NCBI GenBank assembly: GCA_020348925.1
Contig: CP070758.1
Coordinates: 783,798 to 833,071 of the forward strand
Origin: Gemmatimonadota bacterium
Lineage (GTDB): Bacteria; JBHIER01; G020348925
Length of the DNA: 49,274 nucleotides
Direction: 5' to 3'
Position 1 is the stretch's first letter. Every line of letters starts with the position of its first letter. The notes below the pieces were generated by a model, which saw only the letters and a program-made list of their open reading frames with translations, was not told the origin of the DNA and ran no database searches. The translations under genes and the position numbers were made by a program. Shown here piece by piece: positions 16,112 to 24,349 of this stretch.

Positions 16112-17284
16112 ATGTGGAAAACGATAACAGCTGTTGCAGCATTGGTTTTTGTTCTAGTATGTGACCTTGCATTGGGCCAAAACGTTTCGGTTACCGATTA
16201 CGAGGTGGCGGTGAGTACGGCCAAGGATTTGCGTTTCGACGTCAACTATGCCTTTGATCGCCAGGGCGATTCGACGAGAGTGGATCAGGGGTTCGGGGGA
16301 GTCGCGTTCAAAAAGTTTTACAGCTCGTTGCCCTTCGCCTGGAACGTCGATGTGACAGGGAGCAGTAGCAAGAGCAGGGGCGATTTTACATCCATACTCG
16401 ATTTTGTCGGTCGTTTCAACAGATACGTGGATGAACAGAAGGATGTTTTTGGGTTTGGCCGACTGGCAGTGAATTACATCACCGAGGCCGACATTCTCGG
16501 TCGGGATGAACCGAGAATTGATGTGACGATCGGGGGAGGGTACGGCAGGTTCGTCAATGCCTCACCGTTGGCCAAGGCCGTTCGGATTGAAGATTTTCTT
16601 ATCAAGGAGGGCATTCTGAAGGATCACTTGCCCAAAGAAATTATTTTGGAGCTGGCCACCCTGATTCGGAAGGAGGGAGAGTACAGTGACCGCTACGGTG
16701 CGGTGTACGAAGCCAAGTGGTACAACGATATGGAAAAAATCATGGGAAAAAGCGGTCTCCTGAGAAAAGAAGGCCTCGGGGCTCTTGGGGCCGTTCGCAT
16801 CGGGGAAGTGCTCTACCGCGAAAAGGTGCAGGACCGCTACTACGGCTATGACATCACGGCCGGTGCAGGCGCCACGCTTTCGACTCCGGATACGACGATG
16901 GAGAGGGGAAAAGCTCTCATGAGTCTCGGATTTCGCTGGTCCCGTCCGGTCGCCTGGAGGAGTCAGTTGGATCAGCAGTTTATACTGAACACGCCTTTCG
17001 ATGTTGATATGTTTAACATCATCACCATTACCCAAACGAGCCGTCTGGTCTACGAGTTGAGCAACCGCATCGATTTTTCTGTGTCTCATATTCTCTTCTT
17101 CAAGAAATTGGCGGACGTTTCCAACGGAGAAGATGAAACTTTTGTTGATAACTCGGTCAGATTGGCGTTTCTTTTCTATCTTGAGAACTATATTAATTTG
17201 ACCGTAAACCTTGGTTTTGATAAATACGAGGGTCAGGATATGGTGACGACCTTTAACACAGGTCTTAGGTTCGATATCTGGTGA
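16112..17284 (+). CDS. Putative outer-membrane beta-barrel protein of unknown family
   Basis: About 390 residues starting with a clear signal peptide (MWKTITAVAALVFVLVCDLALG, cleavage near QN). Long runs of alternating polar and hydrophobic residues with many aromatics (LRFDVNYAFD, VDVTGSSSKS, FNTGLRFDIW at the end) indicate a beta-barrel, and the last residues fit a terminal barrel strand. Between about residues 150 and 245 lies a mostly helical, charged insertion (IEDFLIKEGILKDHL, EAKWYNDMEKIMGKSG) that would sit outside the barrel or plug it. I do not recognise the family. The start is ATG 16112 with GGGGGAG seven bases upstream; a TTG at 16106 lies too close to that site. It follows the antiporter gene by 68 bases. 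Confidence 0.6.
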   Translation: MWKTITAVAALVFVLVCDLALGQNVSVTDYEVAVSTAKDLRFDVNYAFDRQGDSTRVDQGFGGVAFKKFYSSLPFAWNVDVTGSSSKSRGDFTSILDFVGRFNRYVDEQKDVFGFGRLAVNYITEADILGRDEPRIDVTIGGGYGRFVNASPLAKAVRIEDFLIKEGILKDHLPKEIILELATLIRKEGEYSDRYGAVYEAKWYNDMEKIMGKSGLLRKEGLGALGAVRIGEVLYREKVQDRYYGYDITAGAGATLSTPDTTMERGKALMSLGFRWSRPVAWRSQLDQQFILNTPFDVDMFNIITITQTSRLVYELSNRIDFSVSHILFFKKLADVSNGEDETFVDNSVRLAFLFYLENYINLTVNLGFDKYEGQDMVTTFNTGLRFDIW

Positions 17285-17341
17285 AGTATTTGGATTAAAA
17301 GTGAGACATGTGTTATCACCGTAATATTTTGGTGATGCCTT

Positions 17342-18268
17342 ATGGAGTATAAAGATTATTATAAAATATTGGGTGTGGAAAAAACGGCCACAAAGGAAGA
17401 GATGAAAAAGGCATACCGAACACTTGCCATGAAGTACCACCCTGACAAAAATCCCGAGGACAGGGAGGCGGAGCGGAAGTTCAAGGAGATCAATGAAGCC
17501 CATGCCGTGCTCAGCGATCCTGAGAAACGAAAAAAGTACGACCAGTTTGGCAAGGACTGGGAGATGTACGAGAAGGCGGTGGCGCAGCAGGGAGACTTTG
17601 ATTTTTCAAAATATGCAGGTGGCAAGGGCCGACGGGTCTATTGGAAGACGGGAGACTTCAAGGACGTCTTCGGTGACGTCGGCACCGATGATTTCTTCGA
17701 GATGCTCTTTGGGGAGCGATTTCAAGCCCGGCCCGGCGGAAGAGCAAGGGAATTTAAAGGGCCGGACATTACGGCCGAGGCGACGATCACCCTTGAAGAG
17801 GCGTATCATGGGACGAATCGGTTGGTTGAACTGGGCGGCCAAAAAATCAAGATCAATATCAAACCCGGGATTCGTGACCGGCAAATTTTGAGAATCTCCG
17901 GCAAGGGTGGTCCCGGCGTGAGCGGGAGCAAAGCCGGTGATTTTTTGCTCAGGGTACGGATTGCGGAGCATGCTGAGTATCGTCGAGAAGGATACGACTT
18001 GTACAAAGATATTCCGGTCGATCTCTATACAGCCATACTCGGCGGGAAAGTCAATGTTACTACCATGAAGGGAACGGTCAAGGTCGATATACCGAAGGAG
18101 ACCGACAACGGGAAAGTTCTCAAACTGAAAAAACTCGGTGTGCCCGTCTATGGCAAAAAGAATGCGTTCGGCGATTTGTACGTCAAAATATCCCTTCGAA
18201 TCCCAAAGAATCTGAGTGAAAAAGAGATTGACTTATTCAAACGGTTGAGCGATATTCGAACGTCATAA
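17342..18268 (+). CDS. CbpA/DnaJ-type J-domain co-chaperone without zinc finger
   Basis: 308 residues. The N-terminal J domain (residues 4-70) has the Hsp70-stimulating HPD at 33-35. It is followed by a short linker rather than a long Gly/Phe region, and then the two beta-sandwich substrate-binding domains of DnaJ (about 140-300; [18 protein letters not shown] and [19 protein letters not shown]). No CxxCxGxG zinc repeats are present, so this is a class B / CbpA-like co-chaperone that presents clients to DnaK. In many bacteria a small modulator (CbpM or an HspR-like regulator) follows; here the next gene is a DinD-like protein instead. Confidence 0.9.
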   Translation: MEYKDYYKILGVEKTATKEEMKKAYRTLAMKYHPDKNPEDREAERKFKEINEAHAVLSDPEKRKKYDQFGKDWEMYEKAVAQQGDFDFSKYAGGKGRRVYWKTGDFKDVFGDVGTDDFFEMLFGERFQARPGGRAREFKGPDITAEATITLEEAYHGTNRLVELGGQKIKINIKPGIRDRQILRISGKGGPGVSGSKAGDFLLRVRIAEHAEYRREGYDLYKDIPVDLYTAILGGKVNVTTMKGTVKVDIPKETDNGKVLKLKKLGVPVYGKKNAFGDLYVKISLRIPKNLSEKEIDLFKRLSDIRTS

Positions 18269-18282
18269 TGAGGATGATTCCC

Positions 18283-18627
18283 ATGTTGACCTTATATGAT
18301 CCCTTGGAACTTCGGGAAATTCGAACTCTTCTTGAGGAAGCCCTGATGAACCAGTGTGAATTCTATGCCAGTGAGCTGATGAGGGTTCTGGAATACGAGG
18401 ATCAGACACTGTTTGAAGCTGCTGTGTCATCTGCCATTCGAGCCTGTTCGACGCTACGCATTCCCATACGGCATCACATCAGGACAGTCTTTCGCTGCAC
18501 CGATAAGGATGTTCGGAGAGATTATATCATATCGCGCTTCGCCTGCCACTTGATCGTCATGAGCGCCGACCCGAGTTATCCAGCCGTCGCCGAGGCACAG
18601 CTGTATTTTACCCTCAGGCAACGATGA
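18283..18627 (+). CDS. Small DinD/BRO-N-like protein downstream of the J-domain gene
   Basis: 114 residues. The middle and C-terminal part align by eye with damage-inducible protein D and related phage antirepressor-type proteins: FYASELMRVLEYEDQTLFEA corresponds to their 'yWsArdLqkvLgYseyrnFlnv', and DYIISRFACHLIVMSADPS with AEAQLYFTLRQR to 'dialSRYACYLivqNaDPakp-vAlgQtYFAvqTR'. The segment after this domain in full-length DinD is missing. The function is unknown; DinD inhibits RecA filaments in E. coli, but nothing here shows that role. The start chosen is ATG 18283 with GAGGA at 18270-18274; an ATG at 18268 overlaps the previous stop codon. Tight coupling to the J-protein gene suggests a joint function, possibly as modulator. 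Confidence 0.65.
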   Translation: MLTLYDPLELREIRTLLEEALMNQCEFYASELMRVLEYEDQTLFEAAVSSAIRACSTLRIPIRHHIRTVFRCTDKDVRRDYIISRFACHLIVMSADPSYPAVAEAQLYFTLRQR

Positions 18628-18779
18628 AAACAGGTATGATGGATACAGTTCCTGATGTCACTGCCACCAGTATGTTCAATTCGGAAGGGAGCAACAGAGA
18701 CAAGGGAGACGAACGGGCAACAGTGGTTCTGACATCTCACCGACATCGTTCAGAAAGGATATATGATGACCGAGACTAG
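18624..18779 (+). CDS. Possible small coupled ORF between dinD-like and RNB genes
   Basis: An ATG overlaps the stop codon of the preceding gene (ATGA at 18624-18627) and opens 51 codons, ending 17 bases inside the next gene. The peptide is hydrophilic, rich in Asp, Arg and Ser, and has no feature I recognise. The overlap arrangement fits translational coupling, but the composition looks random. Listed with low confidence. Confidence 0.2.
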   Translation: MKTGMMDTVPDVTATSMFNSEGSNRDKGDERATVVLTSHRHRSERIYDDRD

Positions 18780-20241
18780 TGACAAGCAACACCGCTTTCA
18801 ACTGCAAGCCATTGCCCGTCGGGTGATGCGTGAGAGAGGACTTCTTCCAGAATACTCCTCTCAAGTGCTCACCGAGCTTGAGAAAATTCACGGGCCAGCG
18901 AAACAGACCGCTGAATCGAGGCGGGATCTCAGGAACCTTCTCTGGTGTTCCATCGATAATGATGATTCGGAGGATCTGGATCAGCTTACCGTTGCCCAGG
19001 CCATGCCGGGCGGGGTCGCGAAGATCCTCGTCGCCGTAGCTGACGTTGACGCTGTGGTCAAGAAAGCGTCGGCGATTGACGACCACGCCAGGCAGAATAC
19101 CACGTCGGTGTATACCGTTGCCGAGACGTTCTCCATGCTGCCCGAGAAACTCTCCACGGACATTACGTCGCTGAACCATGAAACGGATCGTCTGGCCATC
19201 GTCATTGAGATGGTTATCGGCAACGATGGATCGCTTATGAGTTCGGACCTCTATCCGGCGGCAGTGCGTAACCGGGCGAAGCTCGCTTACAACAGCGTGG
19301 CCGACTGGCTGGACGGCAACGGACCGATGCTGCCGCAGATCGATGCGGTCAGCGGTCTTGAGGAAAGCCTTCAACTCCAGGACCGCGTGGCCCGGAAACT
19401 GAAAACGTTGCGGCACCAACATGGTGCCCTTGATCTGGAAACAATAGAGGCGCGGCCGGTTTTCTCCGGGGATACGCTCGAGGACCTGGCGGCCGAAAAA
19501 AAGAACAGGGCCAGGGACATCATTGAAGATTTCATGATCGCCGCCAACGGTGTCACTGCACGGTATCTTGAGTCAAAAAAGTATCCGGCACTGCAGCGCG
19601 TCGTCCGCACGCCAAAACGCTGGGAGCGGATCGTCGAACTCGCCGCGGAGCATGATGTAAAGCTTCCTCAGGTACCCGACGCACAGGCCCTGGAGCGGTT
19701 TCTGCTTAAAGCCAGAGCCGCCGATCCGCTCAGGTTCCCCGATCTCTCTCTCAGTGTCATCAAGCTCATGGGGCCGGGGGAATACGCCGTGGGACTTTCG
19801 GACGGCAGTGTCGCCGGGCACTTCGGTCTCGCGGTCAAGGACTATGCTCACTCCACTGCTCCAAACCGTCGATACCCTGATCTGATTACCCAGCGACTGC
19901 TTAAAGCGGCCCTGGCGAGTCATTCACCGCCTTACAGGACCGATGAACTGGAATCTCTCGCGAAGCACTGTACAAAGCAGGAAGACGCTGCGAAAAAAGT
20001 CGAGCGGCAGGTTGAAAAATCGGGAGCAGCACTGCTGCTGGAATCGAGAATCGGCGAACAGTTCGAGGCCATCGTCACCGGCGCGGCTGCCAAAGGCACG
20101 TGGGTCCGTCTTCTGCAACCGCCCATCGAAGGAAAACTGGAGATTGGTTTTGAAGGTGTGGATGTCGGCCAGCGTTTACGCGTCCAACTGATCCGCACGG
20201 ACGTGGAGCGCGGGTTTATCGATTTTCAGAGAGTGTCATAA
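18763..20241 (+). CDS. RNB-domain ribonuclease (RNase II/R family, short form)
   Basis: 492 residues, lacking the N-terminal cold-shock domains of RNase II/R. The RNB catalytic domain runs from about residue 50 to 410. It has SIDNDDSEDLDQ near residue 67, with three of the four metal-binding Asp of the family and Gln at the fourth place. It also has GHFGLAVKDYAHSTAPNRRYPDL near 370, the conserved substrate-binding end. A short S1-like RNA-binding domain (about 425-492) closes the protein. Its role would be 3'-5' RNA degradation. AAAGGA precedes two adjacent ATG codons (18763, 18766); either may be used. The place between chaperone and protease genes suggests a stress-related role, which is inference. 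Confidence 0.85.
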   Translation: MMTETSDKQHRFQLQAIARRVMRERGLLPEYSSQVLTELEKIHGPAKQTAESRRDLRNLLWCSIDNDDSEDLDQLTVAQAMPGGVAKILVAVADVDAVVKKASAIDDHARQNTTSVYTVAETFSMLPEKLSTDITSLNHETDRLAIVIEMVIGNDGSLMSSDLYPAAVRNRAKLAYNSVADWLDGNGPMLPQIDAVSGLEESLQLQDRVARKLKTLRHQHGALDLETIEARPVFSGDTLEDLAAEKKNRARDIIEDFMIAANGVTARYLESKKYPALQRVVRTPKRWERIVELAAEHDVKLPQVPDAQALERFLLKARAADPLRFPDLSLSVIKLMGPGEYAVGLSDGSVAGHFGLAVKDYAHSTAPNRRYPDLITQRLLKAALASHSPPYRTDELESLAKHCTKQEDAAKKVERQVEKSGAALLLESRIGEQFEAIVTGAAAKGTWVRLLQPPIEGKLEIGFEGVDVGQRLRVQLIRTDVERGFIDFQRVS

Positions 20242-20258
20242 AGGGGGAGGTTTTTTAC

Positions 20259-20336
20259 ATGGAGAACCAATACCACTTCTGTCGATGGGTAAACGGAGTT
20301 CTGTATCAGATTGAACACACACACCCAAGTCCGTGA
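20259..20336 (+). CDS. 25-codon small ORF with very strong ribosome-binding site
   Basis: GGGGGAGG (20243-20250) lies eight bases before ATG 20259, one of the strongest Shine-Dalgarno sequences in the window. The frame ends at TGA 20334-20336. The peptide starts MENQYHFCRWVNG and ends in IEHTHPSP, with three His, one Cys and one Trp, so metal or heme binding is imaginable. It lies 17 bases after the RNB gene and 52 before htrA. It could be a real small protein or a leader peptide for the protease gene. No homologue is known to me. Confidence 0.4.
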   Translation: MENQYHFCRWVNGVLYQIEHTHPSP

Positions 20337-20388
20337 GTGATTACTTAAACGCTCGTTGAAATCGTTGTTTAAAAAAGGAGGAATGTCC

Positions 20389-21894
20389 ATGATGCCACGG
20401 TACGTGAGACGTTGGATTGTTGTGGGGGCACTTTTTGGGACATTGATGGTCTTGGCACCATGTTTGGTTCTGGAGATCTGGTCCTATGATGAACAAGAAG
20501 GGCAGTCAAGCCAGAATTCCGCGCAGCATGAGGATACGAAGGAGGTGCTGCGCCGGTTTTGCGCCGTCTTCGATGAGGTCGCAGATGAGGCCAGCCCGGT
20601 CGTCGTTTCGATCTTCGCCGAGCAGATCGTGAAAGTGCCGACCTTTGGATTGCCGGGTGATCCCTTCCGCGATTTCTTCGGCCCTGACTTCTTCAAGCAC
20701 TTTTTTGGACAGCAGCCTGAGGAGCGGGAGAGGCGTCAGAGAAGTCTGGGCTCCGGGGTCATTGTTTCAAATGACGGGTATATCCTCACGAACAACCATG
20801 TCGTGGAAGGTGCCGACAAGCTAACCGTCATGCTGACGAGCGGAAAAAAGTATGAGGCCAGGATTGTGGGCACTGATCCTCAGACCGACGTGGGCGTGAT
20901 CAAGATTGAAGCACAGGATCTGCCCGCGGCGAAGCTGGGCGATTCGGACAAGGTGCGTGTGGGGGAGTGGGTCCTGGCCATCGGGAATCCCTTCGGATTG
21001 GCCAACACGGTTACGGCCGGTATCATCAGTGCCAAGGGGAGAGCCAACGTTGGATTGGCCGCGTATGAGGATTTTCTCCAGACCGACGCGGCCATCAATC
21101 CGGGAAACTCCGGAGGCGCTTTGATCAACATGGACGGTGAACTGGTGGGAATCAACACCGCCATCTTCAGCCGGAGCGGCGGGTATCAGGGGATCGGCTT
21201 TGCTGTGCCGATCAATATGGCCAGAAGGGTCATGGAGGAGCTTCGGGATTCGGGCAAGGTTACCCGGGGGTATTTGGCCCTGTTACCTCAGGATATCGAT
21301 GAGAAGCTGGCCAAGGCGATGAATCTGAAGAGCACGGAAGGGTCCTTGGTGGGAAATGTGACCCCCGGCGGCCCGGCCGACAAGGCGGGTATAAAAAGGG
21401 GGGACGTCATCATAGAGGTCGATGGCAGCAAGATCAAGGACAGCACGCAGTTGCGAAACGTCGTCGCGGCGGTGAAACCGGGCACACAAGTACATATCAC
21501 ACTCCTCCGGGATGGAAAAGAGATGAAGGTGAGCGCTGAATTGGCCGAGCGTCCGACGGAGGTTGGGGCAAAGGCTCCGGAAAGAAGGGAAGAGAAAGCT
21601 GAGACAAAATTAGGCTTGAGCGTTCAGGATCTGACACCGGATATTGAAGAACAGTTGGGTTATAAAGGTGAGAAAGGCGCGGTCGTGACATCCGTGATTC
21701 CGGGAAGCCAGGCTGATGAGGCGGGGATTGCGTTGGGTGACCTGATCAAGGAGGTCAATCGGAAAGAGGTGACATCGGCCAGCGAATTTTCAAAAAGTAT
21801 CTCCCTGGCCAAAGGCGGCGATACGCTCCTTTTTCTCCTGCGCAGGGGGGAGAATACGTTCTTTGTCGCGGTGGAATTTCCAATGATACGTTAG
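20389..21894 (+). CDS. HtrA/DegP-like periplasmic serine protease with two PDZ domains
   Basis: 501 residues. An N-terminal membrane or signal segment (about residues 9-30) exports the protein. The trypsin-like domain has a complete triad: His137 (NNHVVEG), Asp167 (DPQTDVGVIKI) and Ser241 (NPGNSGGAL). PDZ1 (about 282-385, RGYLALLPQDIDEKLAKAMN) and PDZ2 (about 408-500) follow, separated by a Glu/Lys-rich linker. It degrades or refolds misfolded envelope proteins. The start is ATG 20389, with GGAGGA six bases upstream; an in-frame ATG at 20383 is adjacent to that site and an upstream TTG has none. Together with Hsp20, J-protein and M50 genes this is a protein-quality-control cluster. Confidence 0.92.
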   Translation: MMPRYVRRWIVVGALFGTLMVLAPCLVLEIWSYDEQEGQSSQNSAQHEDTKEVLRRFCAVFDEVADEASPVVVSIFAEQIVKVPTFGLPGDPFRDFFGPDFFKHFFGQQPEERERRQRSLGSGVIVSNDGYILTNNHVVEGADKLTVMLTSGKKYEARIVGTDPQTDVGVIKIEAQDLPAAKLGDSDKVRVGEWVLAIGNPFGLANTVTAGIISAKGRANVGLAAYEDFLQTDAAINPGNSGGALINMDGELVGINTAIFSRSGGYQGIGFAVPINMARRVMEELRDSGKVTRGYLALLPQDIDEKLAKAMNLKSTEGSLVGNVTPGGPADKAGIKRGDVIIEVDGSKIKDSTQLRNVVAAVKPGTQVHITLLRDGKEMKVSAELAERPTEVGAKAPERREEKAETKLGLSVQDLTPDIEEQLGYKGEKGAVVTSVIPGSQADEAGIALGDLIKEVNRKEVTSASEFSKSISLAKGGDTLLFLLRRGENTFFVAVEFPMIR

Positions 21895-21967
21895 TTTGTG
21901 AAAATTTTTTCTCTTTTATGAAGCGGTGTCCTGAACTGTCATTATTACAAAAAGGTGGTGATTCGAT

Positions 21968-22126
21968 ATGGCATCCGTTCGATGGGATCCGCGGAGGGAA
22001 ATGGATCGAGTGTTTGACCGTTCCGCAACAAAGGATACCACGACCGTCAGAGGCGAGTCCAAGCAGGAAGAGGTTAAAATGAAATACCATGAGAGCTCCT
22101 CAGGGCCACGCTTCTTACTTTTGTGA
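21968..22126 (+). pseudogene. Internally deleted small heat-shock protein (Hsp20) gene
   Basis: A 52-codon frame with AAAGGTGGTG upstream of ATG 21968. The peptide begins MASVRWDPRREMDRVFDR, the classic Hsp20 N-terminus, then jumps to TTTVRGESKQEEVKMKYHES, which corresponds to 'LtIrGERkqeeevkeenYHr' in the middle of the alpha-crystallin domain. It ends at SSGPRFLLL and a stop. A normal Hsp20 is about 140-150 residues, so roughly 40-50 residues are missing from the middle and the C-terminal strands are lost. The remaining reading frame is intact and its start signals are good, so a peptide may still be made, but it cannot fold as an alpha-crystallin domain. Confidence 0.7.
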
Positions 22127-22138
22127 AAGGAGAGAAGG

Positions 22139-23257
22139 ATGAGAACATCATGGCGTATTGGGAGGATCTTTGGGATTGAGATCTTTATTGATTCCAGTTG
22201 GCTCATCATCTTCGCTCTTATTACGTGGTCGTTGTCCAGTTTTTACTTTCCTCACTATCATCCTGGCTGGTCTGTTCGAATGTACTGGCTGATAGGAGTA
22301 ACAACAAGCATCATATTTTTTATGTCTGTATTAATTCATGAGCTGGCTCATTCGCTGGTTGCCAAGAAGCAGGGGGAAGAAGTACGAAATATTACGCTCT
22401 TCATATTCGGTGGCGCAGCCCAGATTGCCGACGAGCCGGATCGACCGTCAAAGGAATTTCGTATGGCCATAGTTGGTCCTCTAACGAGCATAGCACTTGC
22501 AGTAGTTTTTGGAATTATCTGGTTGATCGCTCGAGAGATCAACCAACCGTTGGCTGCTTTGACGCGTTATGTTGCCTTTATCAACGTCATGCTGGCCCTT
22601 TTTAATTTGCTTCCCGGATTCCCCTTGGATGGCGGGCGCGTTCTGCGCTCCATCGTCTGGGGAGCAACAGGAAACTTTCGAAGAGCCACCCGAATTGCCA
22701 CCTGGGCAGGACAGGTATTGGCTTTTATTTTCATTGTGTGGGGTATTATTCAGGTTTTTGCAGGTTCGTTCATTGGTGGTTTATGGATAGCCTTCATAGG
22801 CTGGTTTTTGCACAGTGCGGCTTCGAGAAGCTACCATCAGGTTTTTCTGAGAGAAATGCTGCGAGGCGTAAGAGCAAAAGATCTGATGACAACAGATTTT
22901 AAAACTGTGACGGGAAATATGAGTGTTCAGAAGCTCATTGATGAATATGTGCTGCATCACGCGGGCCATGCATTTCTTGTCGCGGAGAACGGACACATCG
23001 AGGGCATTGTGTGTTTGGAAGACATCAAAGTTGTTCCTCAGGAAAAGAGAGCGACAACTCTGGTCAGAGAAGTGATGACTCGGAAAGAAGAGTTGGCGAC
23101 CGCGGCTCCCGAGGAGGATGGAAATGTCATTTTGAGCCGCCTCGGTTCAAGAGATGTGGGTCAGCTTCCGGTTATCGAGCGCGGTCAGGTGATCGGCATT
23201 TTGTGTCGCAGCGATATTCTTCGAAATTTGCAATTGCGCACTGAATTGGGCATTTAG
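22139..23257 (+). CDS. Site-2-type M50 metalloprotease with C-terminal CBS pair
   Basis: 372 residues, six or so membrane helices. The zinc site is HELAH (residues 67-71), and the third ligand is Asp164 in NLLPGFPLDGGRVLRS. Two CBS domains (about 245-365) follow; CBS pairs usually sense adenine nucleotides. Such intramembrane proteases cleave membrane-anchored regulators. AAAGGAGAGAAGG precedes the ATG, overlapping the end of the Hsp20 remnant by a few bases. It is probably transcribed with that gene and htrA. The target is unknown; no anti-sigma factor is encoded in the window. Confidence 0.9.
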   Translation: MRTSWRIGRIFGIEIFIDSSWLIIFALITWSLSSFYFPHYHPGWSVRMYWLIGVTTSIIFFMSVLIHELAHSLVAKKQGEEVRNITLFIFGGAAQIADEPDRPSKEFRMAIVGPLTSIALAVVFGIIWLIAREINQPLAALTRYVAFINVMLALFNLLPGFPLDGGRVLRSIVWGATGNFRRATRIATWAGQVLAFIFIVWGIIQVFAGSFIGGLWIAFIGWFLHSAASRSYHQVFLREMLRGVRAKDLMTTDFKTVTGNMSVQKLIDEYVLHHAGHAFLVAENGHIEGIVCLEDIKVVPQEKRATTLVREVMTRKEELATAAPEEDGNVILSRLGSRDVGQLPVIERGQVIGILCRSDILRNLQLRTELGI

Positions 23258-23328
23258 GATATTGAACGCAAAACACATTACTACCACGAGTAGGGTGCAT
23301 ACAGAAAAATATCACAGAGGTTTATAAA

Positions 23329-24288
23329 ATGATAGTATATGTATTGCTCGTTGTTGGATTTGTTTTTCTCATAAAAGGCGCCGATTTTCTCGTCGTAGGT
23401 GCCTCTTCTATCGCCAGGCGGTTCAACGTTTCTGATCTGGTCGTCGGACTGACAGTTGTAGCCTTTGGCACATCGACGCCCGAGCTGTTTGTGAATATAA
23501 TTGCTAGCATTAACGGAAATACCGGCATTGCGGTTGGTAATGTCCTGGGAAGTAATAGTGCCAATATTTTTCTTATTTTGGGTATATCCTCAATAATATA
23601 TCCATTGAGTGTGGGCAAGGGAACGGTCTGGAAAGAGATCCCTCTCAGTCTCCTGGCAGCCCTAATGTTAGGTGTTTTGGCCAATGATGTGTTGATAGAC
23701 GGAAACGTTTATTCTGCTTTAACCAGAATAGATGGGCTCGTGTTCATTGCCTTTTTTGTCATATTTCTCTACTATTCATTCAGTATTGCCAAGAGAATTG
23801 AAGGAACGGAAGACCACGTTCCTACGAAGCAGTACAGGCTCGTTACGTCTTTTTTATTGGTCATATTGGGGCTTATCGGGCTGAGCCTTGGAGGCAAGTG
23901 GATTGTCGATGGGGCAGTGCGTATCGCTTCGGCTTTGGGTGTAAGTCAATCGATGATCGGCTTGACCATTGTTGCCGTAGGAACGTCTCTGCCAGAATTG
24001 GCGACCTCAGCGGTGGCCGCATCCAAGAAAAACGTTGAGATTGCCGTGGGCAACGTCGTTGGGTCGAACATCTTCAATATCTTTTTTGTACTTGGAATCA
24101 GCTCAATCATCAATCCGATTCCTTTTCAACCCAAAAGTAATATAGATATTGGGGTGGTTTTGCTGGCAAGCGTCCTGTTGTTTGTCAATATGTTCACCGG
24201 CGGAAAACGTGTATTGGATAGATGGGAAGGAATTGTTTTTCTTGTTCTCTATGTCGTTTACATTGGATTTCTCATCTTTCAGGGTTAA
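23329..24288 (+). CDS. Calcium/sodium antiporter, CaCA family (YrbG-like)
   Basis: 319 residues, about ten helices, built as an inverted repeat. The two alpha repeats are visible: VVGLTVVAFGTSTPELFVN near residue 38 and IGLTIVAVGTSLPELATSA near residue 210, each with the ion-binding Glu. It exchanges Na+ (or K+/H+) for Ca2+ across the inner membrane. The gene is complete and of normal length, in contrast to the fragment at 4670. Confidence 0.92.
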   Translation: MIVYVLLVVGFVFLIKGADFLVVGASSIARRFNVSDLVVGLTVVAFGTSTPELFVNIIASINGNTGIAVGNVLGSNSANIFLILGISSIIYPLSVGKGTVWKEIPLSLLAALMLGVLANDVLIDGNVYSALTRIDGLVFIAFFVIFLYYSFSIAKRIEGTEDHVPTKQYRLVTSFLLVILGLIGLSLGGKWIVDGAVRIASALGVSQSMIGLTIVAVGTSLPELATSAVAASKKNVEIAVGNVVGSNIFNIFFVLGISSIINPIPFQPKSNIDIGVVLLASVLLFVNMFTGGKRVLDRWEGIVFLVLYVVYIGFLIFQG

Positions 24289-24349
24289 TGTATTCTAACA
24301 CTCTGGAGATTTTTATTCGAAATTATGAAGGAACATAAAGGAGAGCACA

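Noticed and set aside
16562-17503. 313-codon - strand frame across the end of the barrel gene and start of the J-protein gene
   Set aside because: Antisense to two supported genes and without any motif.
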